The notes under the pieces were generated by a model. It was not told where the DNA came from and ran no database searches. It saw nothing but the letters and a program-made list of their open reading frames with translations. The translations under genes and the position numbers were made by a program. Positions 26,213 to 33,683 of a stretch of DNA of 64,000 nt are shown here, piece by piece. Source of the stretch: Cryobacterium suzukii (GTDB lineage Bacteria > Actinomycetota > Actinomycetes > Actinomycetales > Microbacteriaceae). Position 1 is the first letter of the stretch, and every line of letters begins with the position of its first letter. Where the stretch lies: contig NZ_SOHJ01000014.1 of the NCBI RefSeq assembly GCF_004403185.1, forward strand, positions 248,001 through 312,000, given 5' to 3'.

Positions 26213-27196
26213 CTAGGCGTGCAGCGCGGCGTTCAGCGTGATGCCGCTGCCACTGCGAGCGAGCACCTCCACGGCGCCCGAGATGGAGTTGCGGCGAAAC
26301 AGCAGGTTCGGCATGCCGGAGAGCTCAACCGCTTTCACCGAGGGCCGGACGCCATCTGCTGTGATCGGTTCGCCGACGAGGACAACCTTGGTGCCGGCCG
26401 TGACGTAGAGCCCGGCTTCTACAACGCTGTCGTCGCCGATCGCGATACCCACGCCGGAGTTGGCCCCGAGCAGGGCGCGGGCGCCGATGGAGATGCGCTG
26501 CGTTCCGCCGCCAGACAGGGTGCCCATAATGGATGCCCCGCCACCGATATCGGCGCCGTCACCTACCACGACACCCTGCGAGATACGGCCCTCAACCATG
26601 GAGGAGCCGAGGGTTCCGGCATTGAAATTCACGAAGCCCTCGTGCATGACCGTGGTACCCGGGGCGAGGTGGGCGCCGAGCCGCACGCGGGAGGCATCCG
26701 CTATTCTCACGCCGACCGGCACGACGTAGTCGAGCAGCGGCGGGAATTTGTCGATGCCGCTGGCCTGAATGCCGGCGCGCTGCAGGGTCGGGCGTAGCCG
26801 GGTGAAGTCGGCCGGCAGCATCGGGCCGGCATTGGTCCAGACCACGGTGGGTAGGTGCGCGAAGATGCCATCGAGATTGATGCTGTTCGGCTTGACGAGC
26901 AGGTGGGAGAGCAGGTGCAGCCGCAGATAGGCATCCGAGGTGCTCGCCGGAGCCGTATCGAGATTAATTTCCACGGTGATGGCCTCAAGGCGCACCGCGC
27001 GTCTGGCGTCGTCGCCGGCTGCTTCGCACAGTTCGGCCGGAACGATCCAGCGGTCGCGGCCGGTCGGCAGCGCGCCGAGTGCCGGGGACGGAAACCAGGT
27101 GTCGAGCACGGTGCCATCGAAGGCGACGGTTGCGAGACCGTACCCCCAAGCCTGGGTTGGTGCGGCTGTGGCGTTTTCGGTAACAACAGAGGGCAT
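26213..27196 (-). CDS. dapD: Tetrahydrodipicolinate N-succinyltransferase DapD
   Basis: 327 residues, typical of the long actinobacterial DapD. The central/C-terminal part is a left-handed beta-helix of hexapeptide repeats ('GARALLGANSGVGIAIGDDS', 'VVGDGADIGGGASIMGTLSGG'). It transfers succinyl from succinyl-CoA to tetrahydrodipicolinate, the step before DapC. It is divergent from dapE with only 17 bp between start codons. The ATG has no Shine-Dalgarno sequence but a TAATCT hexamer 6 nt upstream, so it is probably translated from a leaderless mRNA. Confidence 0.96.
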   Translation of the reverse strand: MPSVVTENATAAPTQAWGYGLATVAFDGTVLDTWFPSPALGALPTGRDRWIVPAELCEAAGDDARRAVRLEAITVEINLDTAPASTSDAYLRLHLLSHLLVKPNSINLDGIFAHLPTVVWTNAGPMLPADFTRLRPTLQRAGIQASGIDKFPPLLDYVVPVGVRIADASRVRLGAHLAPGTTVMHEGFVNFNAGTLGSSMVEGRISQGVVVGDGADIGGGASIMGTLSGGGTQRISIGARALLGANSGVGIAIGDDSVVEAGLYVTAGTKVVLVGEPITADGVRPSVKAVELSGMPNLLFRRNSISGAVEVLARSGSGITLNAALHA

Positions 27197-27201
27197 ACCT
27201 C

Positions 27202-27207
27202 TAGATT
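27202..27207 (+). promoter_or_regulatory. Leaderless -10 element of dapE
   Basis: TAGATT is followed by AGTAGG and then the GTG of dapE, placing +1 on the start codon. It overlaps the dapD hexamer on the other strand by 5 bp. Confidence 0.75.
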
Positions 27208-27208
27208 A
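27203..27208 (-). promoter_or_regulatory. Leaderless -10 element of dapD
   Basis: The minus-strand TAATCT is followed by AGAGGT and the ATG at 27196. The palindrome-like CTAGATTAG serves both strands. Confidence 0.75.
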
Positions 27209-27213
27209 GTAGG

Positions 27214-28356
27214 GTGACTTCTTCGACTCCGGCCCCCGCCGCTCCAGCCAGCGCCTCAGCAAGGCCGGCACAGCTCACCGTGCTCGACCTGACGGCGACG
27301 TCGATCGACCTGACCAGGCAAATCTGCGACATGGAGTCCGTGTCGGGCAACGAGTCCGCCCTCGCTGACGCGATTGTGGCCGCGCTCGCCGGGTTCGATC
27401 ACCTCGAGATAGTTCGCGATGGCGACACCATCGTCGCCCGCACCAATCTTGGACGCGCCCAGCGCGTCGTCATCGCCGGCCACATCGACACGGTTCCGCT
27501 CAACGACAACCTGCCCACCCGTTACGAGACCATCGACGGCACCGAGTATCTCTGGGGTCGAGGCACCGTCGATATGAAGGCCGGCGTCGCCGTGCAGCTC
27601 AAGCTCGCCGCTGAACTGGCCGACCCAGGGGTCGACGTGACCTGGATGTGGTACGACCACGAAGAGGTCTCCGACGATCTCAACGGCCTCGGACGCCTTG
27701 CCCGCAACCGTCCGGACCTCTTCGCCGGGGACTTCGCCATCCTCGGCGAGCCGACCCGGAGCCAGGTCGAGGGCGGCTGCAACGGCAACCTGCGCGTGGA
27801 GATTCGCACCTTCGGGTTGCGCTCGCACTCAGCGCGCAGCTGGGTAGGCGACAACGCCATCCACAAAGCCGCCCCTATTCTCAACATTCTGGCCGGGTAT
27901 GAGGCCCGCGAGGTCGAGGTGGAGGGCCTCGTCTACCGCGAAGGCCTCAACGCGGTCGGTATCACGGGCGGCGTCGCCGGCAATATCATCCCGGACGAGT
28001 GCATGGTGCACGTCAACTACCGCTTTGCGCCGAGCCGCAGCGGCGACGAAGCCGTCGCCCATCTACGCGAACTCTTCGCCGGCTACGACCTCACCGTCGT
28101 CGACCGGGCCGAGGGTGCCCGCCCCGGTCTCGACGCCCCGCTCGCCCGCGAATTCCTCGCCGCTGTCGGCGGCGTGGCCACTCCGAAATATGGCTGGACC
28201 GACGTCGCTCGCTTTTCGGCCCTGGGAGTTCCGGCCGTCAACTACGGGCCGGGTGACCCGCTCAAGGCTCACGCCGACGACGAACGCGTCGCCGTGGCCG
28301 AGATCACGGCCTGCGAGAAGGGCCTGCGCGACTGGCTGAGCGCATCCGTTCGGTAG
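27214..28356 (+). CDS. dapE: Succinyl-diaminopimelate desuccinylase DapE
   Basis: 380 residues, M20 metallopeptidase family. Metal-binding motifs: 'VIAGHIDTVPLNDNLP' (His, catalytic Asp), 'LWGRGTVDMKAGVAVQL' (bridging Asp), 'WYDHEEVSDD' (Glu-Glu) and the later 'ILGEPT'; the lid/dimerisation domain carries 'LRSHSARSWVGDNAIHKA'. It releases LL-diaminopimelate for peptidoglycan and lysine. The GTG start at 27214 immediately follows a leaderless-type -10. The membrane transferase gene follows 15 bp downstream. Confidence 0.96.
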   Translation: MTSSTPAPAAPASASARPAQLTVLDLTATSIDLTRQICDMESVSGNESALADAIVAALAGFDHLEIVRDGDTIVARTNLGRAQRVVIAGHIDTVPLNDNLPTRYETIDGTEYLWGRGTVDMKAGVAVQLKLAAELADPGVDVTWMWYDHEEVSDDLNGLGRLARNRPDLFAGDFAILGEPTRSQVEGGCNGNLRVEIRTFGLRSHSARSWVGDNAIHKAAPILNILAGYEAREVEVEGLVYREGLNAVGITGGVAGNIIPDECMVHVNYRFAPSRSGDEAVAHLRELFAGYDLTVVDRAEGARPGLDAPLAREFLAAVGGVATPKYGWTDVARFSALGVPAVNYGPGDPLKAHADDERVAVAEITACEKGLRDWLSASVR

Positions 28357-28371
28357 CGCAGCGACAGCACA

Positions 28372-29604
28372 ATGACTGAGCGGATGCTCCGTCCCCGCAC
28401 CCAGGCCGCCCGCCGGCTGCCGACCGTCTGGCAGGCCCGCTATCGGCTGACCCCGTGGTGGGGCAAAGTGCTCGTGGTCTGGGCGCTGTCGCGACTGGTC
28501 ACAACGAGTCTCATACTCGTGCTGGCGAGCGTGCAGGGCCCGAACGCCTGGACCGGTGCCAGCCCGAAATACACCGATTTTGCGACCATGTGGGACGGGC
28601 GCTGGTACAACATCGTCGCGGTGCTCGGTTACCCGAGCGTGCTGCCGATCACCGACACCGGGCAGATCGGTGAAAATGCCTGGGCATTTATGCCCGGCTA
28701 TCCGGTCGTGGCCAGGTTCCTCATGGAGCTGACCAGCTTTCCGTGGGCGCCCGTGGCCGTGTTCGTGTCGGTTGTGTTCAGCCTGGGCACCGCCCTGCTG
28801 TTCTACCGTCTGATGGCGCGGGTGCAGCCGCCGAACACGGCCCTGTTCTCGGTCGTGTTGTTTTGCGTCGCCCCGCTATCGCCGATTCTGCAGTTTGCCT
28901 ATGCCGAATCGATGTACCTGTTCTTTCTGACCCTCGCTCTCTACCTGCTGTTGGAGCGGCGGTACTGGCCGCTCTACCCCGTCATCGCGATCATGGCCCT
29001 GACGCGGCCGAGCGGGCTCGCATTTGCCCTCGCTCTTGGCCTGCATGTCAGCTACCGCTTCGTAAGGCGATTTCGCGACCCGTTCCCCGTGCGAGAGCGG
29101 ATGCTGGCGGCGTCCGTCGCCCTGTTCAGCGCGCTGATGGGGCTGGCCTGGCCAATCGCGGCCTGGGCGGCCACCGGCGACCCGATGGCGTACACCGACA
29201 CGGAGCTGGCCTGGCGGGCCCCGTACATCGGTTACGTGGAGCTGGTGCCGTTCACCGCGTGGTTCCAGGGGGGAATCTGGTGGCTCGGCAGCCCCTGGGG
29301 GATCGTCGTGGTCACCGCCCTAATTCTGGCCTTCGCCCTGCTCCTGTTCATACCGGCCGTTCGCCGGCTCGGTGTGGATCTGCGCTTGTGGCTGGCCAGT
29401 TATAGCCTGTACCTGCTCGCGGTCTTCTTTCCGCAATCGAGCACGTTTCGGCTTCTCATGCCGATGTTTCCGCTGCTCGGCGCGGCCGCGCTGCCGCGCA
29501 GCCGGGTCTATCGGGTGGCGATCGTTCTGCTTTTCGTGGCCGGCCAATGGGGCTGGCTGCTGATCTGTTGGGGCGTCGACGGGTACGACTGGACACCGCC
29601 CTAA
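28372..29604 (+). CDS. PIG-V-like membrane mannosyltransferase
   Basis: 410 residues with about nine to ten hydrophobic segments. The motif 'FATMWDGRWYNIVAVLGYPS' near residue 65 is the conserved Asp-containing first loop of the PIG-V family, and 'ALTRPSGLAFALALGLHV' also fits. Bacterial members use polyprenyl-phosphate mannose outside the membrane. Sequence alone does not show the acceptor (lipoglycan or glycoprotein). The gene begins 15 bp after dapE and is probably co-transcribed, though functional linkage to dapE is not obvious. Confidence 0.75.
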   Translation: MTERMLRPRTQAARRLPTVWQARYRLTPWWGKVLVVWALSRLVTTSLILVLASVQGPNAWTGASPKYTDFATMWDGRWYNIVAVLGYPSVLPITDTGQIGENAWAFMPGYPVVARFLMELTSFPWAPVAVFVSVVFSLGTALLFYRLMARVQPPNTALFSVVLFCVAPLSPILQFAYAESMYLFFLTLALYLLLERRYWPLYPVIAIMALTRPSGLAFALALGLHVSYRFVRRFRDPFPVRERMLAASVALFSALMGLAWPIAAWAATGDPMAYTDTELAWRAPYIGYVELVPFTAWFQGGIWWLGSPWGIVVVTALILAFALLLFIPAVRRLGVDLRLWLASYSLYLLAVFFPQSSTFRLLMPMFPLLGAAALPRSRVYRVAIVLLFVAGQWGWLLICWGVDGYDWTPP

Positions 29605-29655
29605 GGACTCGGTATGAACGACCGAATCTGACACTGAGTCCGACCCGAATTTACG

Positions 29656-29668
29656 TCTCGGGCCGAGA
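29656..29668. promoter_or_regulatory. Palindrome upstream of DUF3117 gene
   Basis: The perfect palindrome TCTCGG-G-CCGAGA ends 5 bp before a GATAAT hexamer (29674-29679). A protein bound here would overlap the -35/-10 spacer. Confidence 0.4.
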
Positions 29669-29673
29669 TAGTC

Positions 29674-29688
29674 GATAATAGGTATACA
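29674..29688 (+). promoter_or_regulatory. Candidate -10 region of DUF3117 gene
   Basis: GATAAT (29674-29679) and TATACA (29683-29688) are both good -10 hexamers located 23-37 bp before the ATG at 29711; the AT content stands out from the surrounding sequence. Confidence 0.5.
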
Positions 29689-29710
29689 AAGACGAATGGA
29701 AGGGGAGTTC

Positions 29711-29887
29711 ATGGCGGCCATGAAGCCACGGACCGGAGACGGGCCAATGGAGGCTGTAAAAGAGGGGCGCCTGATCATCGTGCGTGTACCGCTCGAAGGT
29801 GGGGGTCGGCTTGTTGTCTCAGTCAACGACGCCGAGGCCAGGGAACTTCACGACGCACTCGCCGGGGTTGTCGCTGCGGCGAAGTAG
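29711..29887 (+). CDS. DUF3117 small conserved actinobacterial protein
   Basis: 58 residues from the ATG at 29711, preferred over an ATG at 29696 because AAGGGGA precedes it and other family members start 'MAAMKPRTGDGP'. The near-invariant core 'VRVPLEGGGRLVVSVNDAEA' is present. The family is nearly universal in Actinobacteria; its function is not known to me. The gene is monocistronic, followed by a strong hairpin. Confidence 0.9.
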   Translation: MAAMKPRTGDGPMEAVKEGRLIIVRVPLEGGGRLVVSVNDAEARELHDALAGVVAAAK

Positions 29888-29906
29888 CCTCGTGTTCCTG
29901 TAGGTA

Positions 29907-29949
29907 ACAGCAGAACGGCCGCGCAGTCACTGTGCGGCCGTTCTGCTGT
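29907..29949. terminator. Bidirectional hairpin between convergent genes
   Basis: A perfect 16-bp stem ACAGCAGAACGGCCGC / GCGGCCGTTCTGCTGT with an 11-nt loop fills the gap between the DUF3117 and methyltransferase genes. Confidence 0.75.
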
Positions 29950-29960
29950 ACGCAGGCGCG

Positions 29961-30593
29961 TCAGGCGCGCAGCTTGGTGATCTGCAGCAGGCCGTCGCCG
30001 ACGGGGGACAGGGCACTGATGACCGCGCTCGACGCGGCAATTTCGGTCAGCAGCGTGCGGAAGCCGGTCGCGACATCGTCGCGCTGGGCCGGGTCGGCGA
30101 CTCGGCCGCGCCAGAGGGCGTGCGCGACGAGAACGGTGCCGCCCGGACGGGCCAGGCGCAGTCCGTGTTCGACGTATTCGATGACCGACTGCGGGTCGGC
30201 GTCAATAAACACAATGTCGTAAGAATTTTCGTTCATGCGTGGCAGGACCTCGCTGGCCTTGCCTGTGATCAGGCGCACCCGGTTGGCTGGAACCTTTGCC
30301 TCGGCGAAGTTCGCCTTGGCGTGTTGCAGGTGGTCTACCTCGGTGTCGATCGACGTGAGCGTGGCGCCAGGCGCCCCGGTCAGCAGCCAGATGCCCGAAA
30401 CTCCGGCCCCTGTGCCAACCTCGAGGATACTGCGCGCCCCGGTAGCAGCGGCCAGAACGGCCGATTGCGCACCGACCGCGGGCGTTATCGCGTCGATTCC
30501 CAGCTCGAGGGATTGCTGGCGCGCTCGAATAATGGCTTCGGATTCCACGACACAATCGTCGGAGAATTTCCAGTTCAGTTCAATGTCAGACAC
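29961..30593 (-). CDS. Class I O-methyltransferase (catechol-OMT-like)
   Basis: 210 residues. SAM-binding motif I 'ILEVGTGAGVSGIWLL' near residue 65, motif II 'LTSIDTEVDHLQHAKANFAE', and the metal/substrate motif 'YDIVFIDADPQSVIEYVEHG' are those of family-3 O-methyltransferases (Rv0187/Rv1220c-like in mycobacteria). The GTG start at 30593 has TGGAG 9 nt upstream. The substrate is unknown. It is divergent from tatB, as Rv1220c is in the Rv1220c-tatB (Rv1224) neighbourhood of mycobacteria. Confidence 0.88.
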   Translation of the reverse strand: MSDIELNWKFSDDCVVESEAIIRARQQSLELGIDAITPAVGAQSAVLAAATGARSILEVGTGAGVSGIWLLTGAPGATLTSIDTEVDHLQHAKANFAEAKVPANRVRLITGKASEVLPRMNENSYDIVFIDADPQSVIEYVEHGLRLARPGGTVLVAHALWRGRVADPAQRDDVATGFRTLLTEIAASSAVISALSPVGDGLLQITKLRA

Positions 30594-30667
30594 AAATAAC
30601 TCCAGTAGATGATTAGGTCAAGACTAGGGCCGTGGCGCGTGTGGTCTGTGGATGCCTCGCCGGGCGC

Positions 30668-30673
30668 TACTCT
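30668..30673 (+). promoter_or_regulatory. Leaderless -10 element of tatB
   Basis: TACTCT is followed by AAGGAC and the ATG at 30680. The AAGGA lies only 1 nt from the ATG, too close to serve as a ribosome-binding site, which favours a leaderless transcript. Confidence 0.6.
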
Positions 30674-30679
30674 AAGGAC

Positions 30680-31069
30680 ATGTTTGGGCTGACGTTCGAA
30701 AAGATTCTTCTGATCGGGATCATCGCTGTCTTCTTGCTTGGCCCCGATAAGCTACCGCACTATGCCGCCCAGCTGGGTCGTCTCGTGCGGCAGCTCCGCG
30801 ACATGGCCAACGGTGCCAAAGATCGTATGCGCGATGAAATGGGCCCGGAGTTCGACGATCTGGACTGGAAAAAACTGGACCCGCGCCAGTATGACCCGCG
30901 CCGCATCATCCGGGAAGCCCTCGCCGACGAAGACCCGGTCAAGGACCAGTCCGCGACGATTTCACGCGCCGAGCCCAACCCTGACGGCGCCTACCTGAAA
31001 CGTAAGCGTGCCAGGGACGCTGCCCTAACCGCGCTTGAGCCGGCCCCGTTCGATTCTGAATCCACGTAA
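30680..31069 (+). CDS. tatB: Twin-arginine translocase subunit TatB
   Basis: 129 residues from the ATG at 30680; an in-frame start 16 codons upstream would place charged residues before the membrane helix. N-terminal helix 'GLTFEKILLIGIIAVFLLGP', then the hinge Gly-Pro and the amphipathic helix 'LPHYAAQLGRLVRQLRDMAN' are diagnostic of TatA/B proteins. The long acidic/basic cytoplasmic tail ('GPEFDDLDWKKLDPRQYDPR') is the actinobacterial TatB form. It recognises Tat substrates such as EfeB, encoded in this window. Confidence 0.93.
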   Translation: MFGLTFEKILLIGIIAVFLLGPDKLPHYAAQLGRLVRQLRDMANGAKDRMRDEMGPEFDDLDWKKLDPRQYDPRRIIREALADEDPVKDQSATISRAEPNPDGAYLKRKRARDAALTALEPAPFDSEST

Positions 31070-31080
31070 GTAGCATGCGT

Positions 31081-31110
31081 TTGCGAGCAGTGCCGAGCAG
31101 TGCCGAGCAG
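31081..31110 (+). repeat. Three copies of a 10-bp tandem repeat
   Basis: TTGCGAGCAG, TGCCGAGCAG and TGCCGAGCAG stand head to tail between tatB and the ppk2 start. Confidence 0.8.
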
Positions 31111-31122
31111 AAAGAGACGTTG

Positions 31123-31944
31123 ATGTCTGAGGCCAAGAAGCCCAAACGCGTCAAAAAGAGCGTTTACGAGGCCGAGCTCACCCGTTTGCAGGCCGAATTG
31201 GTCACGATGCAGCAATGGGTGAAATCATCCGGTGCCCGGGTCGTGGTGATCTTCGAGGGCCGCGACGCCGCGGGCAAGGGGTCGGCGATCAAGCGCATCA
31301 CCCAGTATCTCAATCCGCGTGTTGCGCGCGTGGTAGCCCTGCCGATGCCCACCGAACGTCAGCGTGGCCAATGGTATTTTCAGCGCTACATCGAGCACCT
31401 GCCGTCGACCGGTGAGATCGTTCTGATGGACCGCTCGTGGTACAACCGGGCCGGCGTTGAGCGGGTCATGGGCTATTGCACCAGTGATGAATATCGGCGG
31501 TTTCTGCACCAGGCCCCCCTGTTCGAACGGATGCTGGTCGAAGACGGAATTCTGCTGGTCAAATATTGGTTTTCGGTGTCCGACCTGGAGCAGGAACGGC
31601 GTTTTCGTTCACGCCTGAAAGATCCGATGCGTCGGTGGAAGCTGTCCGAGACCGATGTGCTGTCGATCACCAAGTGGGTGGATTACTCCAAGGCGAAAGA
31701 CGAGATGTTCGTGCACACCGATATTGCCGAAGCTCCCTGGTGGGTGGTGGAGAGCGAAGACAAGCGGGCTAGCCGGCTGAACGCGATCAGCCATCTGCTC
31801 TCGCTCGTGCCCTACGAGAAGACCGACCCGCCCAAGGTGCACATTCCGACCCGCCCGTCGGCCTCCGATTATGAGCGGCCGCCGCGCGAGTTGAACCACC
31901 AGGTTCCCGACCACGCGGCGACGCTGGTCAAGCCCGAGGAATAG
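31123..31944 (+). CDS. ppk2: Polyphosphate kinase 2
   Basis: 273 residues from the ATG at 31123 (AAAGAGA upstream; the alternative start at 31075 lies before the tandem repeat). PPK2 signatures: Walker A 'FEGRDAAGKGSAIKRITQYL', the lid/Arg region 'MPTERQRGQWYFQRYIEHLP' and Walker B 'VLMDRSWYNRAGVERVMGYC'. These enzymes move phosphate between polyphosphate and nucleoside di- or monophosphates. The single-domain length fits class I PPK2. The stop lies 3 bp from the stop of convergent mrp. Confidence 0.94.
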   Translation: MSEAKKPKRVKKSVYEAELTRLQAELVTMQQWVKSSGARVVVIFEGRDAAGKGSAIKRITQYLNPRVARVVALPMPTERQRGQWYFQRYIEHLPSTGEIVLMDRSWYNRAGVERVMGYCTSDEYRRFLHQAPLFERMLVEDGILLVKYWFSVSDLEQERRFRSRLKDPMRRWKLSETDVLSITKWVDYSKAKDEMFVHTDIAEAPWWVVESEDKRASRLNAISHLLSLVPYEKTDPPKVHIPTRPSASDYERPPRELNHQVPDHAATLVKPEE

Positions 31945-31947
31945 GCG

Positions 31948-33099
31948 TCAGCGGGGCGTGAGCCTCAGGCTGAGACCGGCCAGGCCCCTGGCGCGCGTCT
32001 TCATGCTGTGCGCGAGCGCCAGAATAGCGCGGGCCGATGGGTCATCCGGCGCGCCGAGTACGACCGGCAGGCCGGCATCCCCGCCGGTTCGCAGCGCCAC
32101 GCTCAGCGGAACCTGCGCGAGCACCGGCACCGGTGCCGTCTGGCCGATGGAGAGACGCCTGGCCACTTCGGCGCCCCCGCCCGAACCGAACAGTTCGAGC
32201 AGGCTGCCGTCGGGCTGCACCATCGCGGACATATTCTCGATTACGCCGTACACGCTCTGCCCGGTCTGCCGGGCCACGATTCCGCTGCGCTCGGCCACGT
32301 CGGCCGCTGCTGCCTGCGGGGTGGTCACGACAATGACCTCGGCGTGTGGCAAAAGCTGGCCCACCGTGATGGCGACGTCCCCGGTACCGGGCGGCAGGTC
32401 GAGCAGCAGCACGTCGAGATCGCCGAAATACACGTCGGTCAGAAACTGTTTGATCGTGCGGTGCAGCATCGGGCCGCGCCAAGCGACCGCCGCCGACGCA
32501 TCGTCGATGAACATGCCGATCGAGATGACCTTCACGTTATGCGCGATCGGCGGCAGGATCATATCGCCCACCTGGGTCGGCTTGACCGCTAGCCCGTTGT
32601 GAACGAGGCCGAGCAGGCCGGGAATGCTGAAACCGTGCACGTCGGCGTCAACGATCCCCACCCGCAGTCCTTCTCCGGCCAGGGCAACGGCCAGGTTGGC
32701 GGTAACGGTGGACTTGCCTACGCCGCCTTTGCCGCTCGTGATCGCGTAGACCCGAGTGAGTGATTCCGGGCCGAACTGCACGCTGCGTTGCACCTGGCCG
32801 CCGCGCAATTTCTCGGTGAGCGCGGTGCGTTGCTCGCGAGTCATGACGGCGACCTCAACGCTCGCGCGGCCCACCCCGCACACGGACTCGGCGGCGGCGA
32901 GAACATCGCTCTCAATGCGTGCAGCGGCCGGACAACCGGCAATGGTCAAGCGGATGCCGACGCTCACTCGCCCGGTGTCGCTCACCGTCACCCCCGAGAC
33001 CATGTCGAGATCGGTGATGGGCTTGCGGATCTCCGGGTCGATCACCCCGGCCAGGGCGGTGAAAACACGGGCGCGGATGGCGTCGGGGGCAGAATTCAT
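31948..33099 (-). CDS. mrp: Mrp/ApbC-type Fe-S cluster carrier ATPase
   Basis: 383 residues. The N-terminal MIP18/DUF59 domain (about 1-90, 'VIDPEIRKPITDLDMVSGVT') is followed by a deviant Walker A 'SGKGGVGKSTVTANLAVALA' and 'LLLDLPPGTGDVAITVGQL'. The CxxC cluster-binding pair found in many Mrp proteins is not obvious near the C-terminus. It probably acts in Fe-S cluster delivery. It is last in a minus-strand operon: its ATG overlaps the stop of the DUF1003 gene (ATGA). Confidence 0.92.
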   Translation of the reverse strand: MNSAPDAIRARVFTALAGVIDPEIRKPITDLDMVSGVTVSDTGRVSVGIRLTIAGCPAAARIESDVLAAAESVCGVGRASVEVAVMTREQRTALTEKLRGGQVQRSVQFGPESLTRVYAITSGKGGVGKSTVTANLAVALAGEGLRVGIVDADVHGFSIPGLLGLVHNGLAVKPTQVGDMILPPIAHNVKVISIGMFIDDASAAVAWRGPMLHRTIKQFLTDVYFGDLDVLLLDLPPGTGDVAITVGQLLPHAEVIVVTTPQAAAADVAERSGIVARQTGQSVYGVIENMSAMVQPDGSLLELFGSGGGAEVARRLSIGQTAPVPVLAQVPLSVALRTGGDAGLPVVLGAPDDPSARAILALAHSMKTRARGLAGLSLRLTPR

Positions 33100-33683
33100 G
33101 CGGTGGGGCGGCTTTCCGTGGTGCTATTTGGGGCAGAAGGTTCATCGACGGGACTGCGCTCGCCCGCACGACTGCGCTCGTCACTGCGCTCATCGAGGTG
33201 CTCAAGCAATGCGCGCAGTTCCGCGCGGATGAAATCCTTTGAGGCCATGTCCTTAATCGCGATGCGCAGGGCCACGACCTCCCTGGCCAGGTATTCGGTA
33301 TCGGCGAGGGTGCGTTCTGCGCGCTGCCGGTCTTGTTCGAACTGCACCCGGTCGCGGTCGTCCTGCCGGTTCTGGGCGAGCAAAATCATCGGAGCCGCAT
33401 AGGACGCCTGCATCGACAGGACGAGGGTCAGCGCGATGAACCCGAGCGCGACAGAGTCGAAACGCCAGGCCACCGGGGCGAGGGTGTTCCAGGAGATCCA
33501 CGCAACGGCAAACATGGTGAGCCCGAGCAAAAACCACGGGGTGCCCATTCCACGGGCGATCGCTTCGGTGAACCGGCCGAACCGGTCCCGGCTGTGGCCA
33601 CTCCGATTGATGCCCACAATGTTGCCGGCGCGCAAGCCCTTGGGCGCATCCAGACGCAGATCAGCGCGGTTATTGCGGGCCAC
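33096..33683 (-). CDS. DUF1003 membrane protein
   Basis: 195 residues. Two hydrophobic segments, 'GTPWFLLGLTMFAVAWISWN' and 'FIALTLVLSMQASYAAPMIL', separated by a short loop, then 'LLAQNRQDDRDRVQFEQDRQ' leading into a helical tail, are the DUF1003 hallmark. The last 50 residues are cytoplasmic with charged repeats ('DERSDERSRAGERSPVDEPS'). Function unknown; in Actinobacteria the gene is commonly next to an MgtE/CBS protein and mrp, as here. It overlaps the upstream gene by 14 bp and mrp by 4 bp. Confidence 0.9.
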   Translation of the reverse strand: MARNNRADLRLDAPKGLRAGNIVGINRSGHSRDRFGRFTEAIARGMGTPWFLLGLTMFAVAWISWNTLAPVAWRFDSVALGFIALTLVLSMQASYAAPMILLAQNRQDDRDRVQFEQDRQRAERTLADTEYLAREVVALRIAIKDMASKDFIRAELRALLEHLDERSDERSRAGERSPVDEPSAPNSTTESRPTA

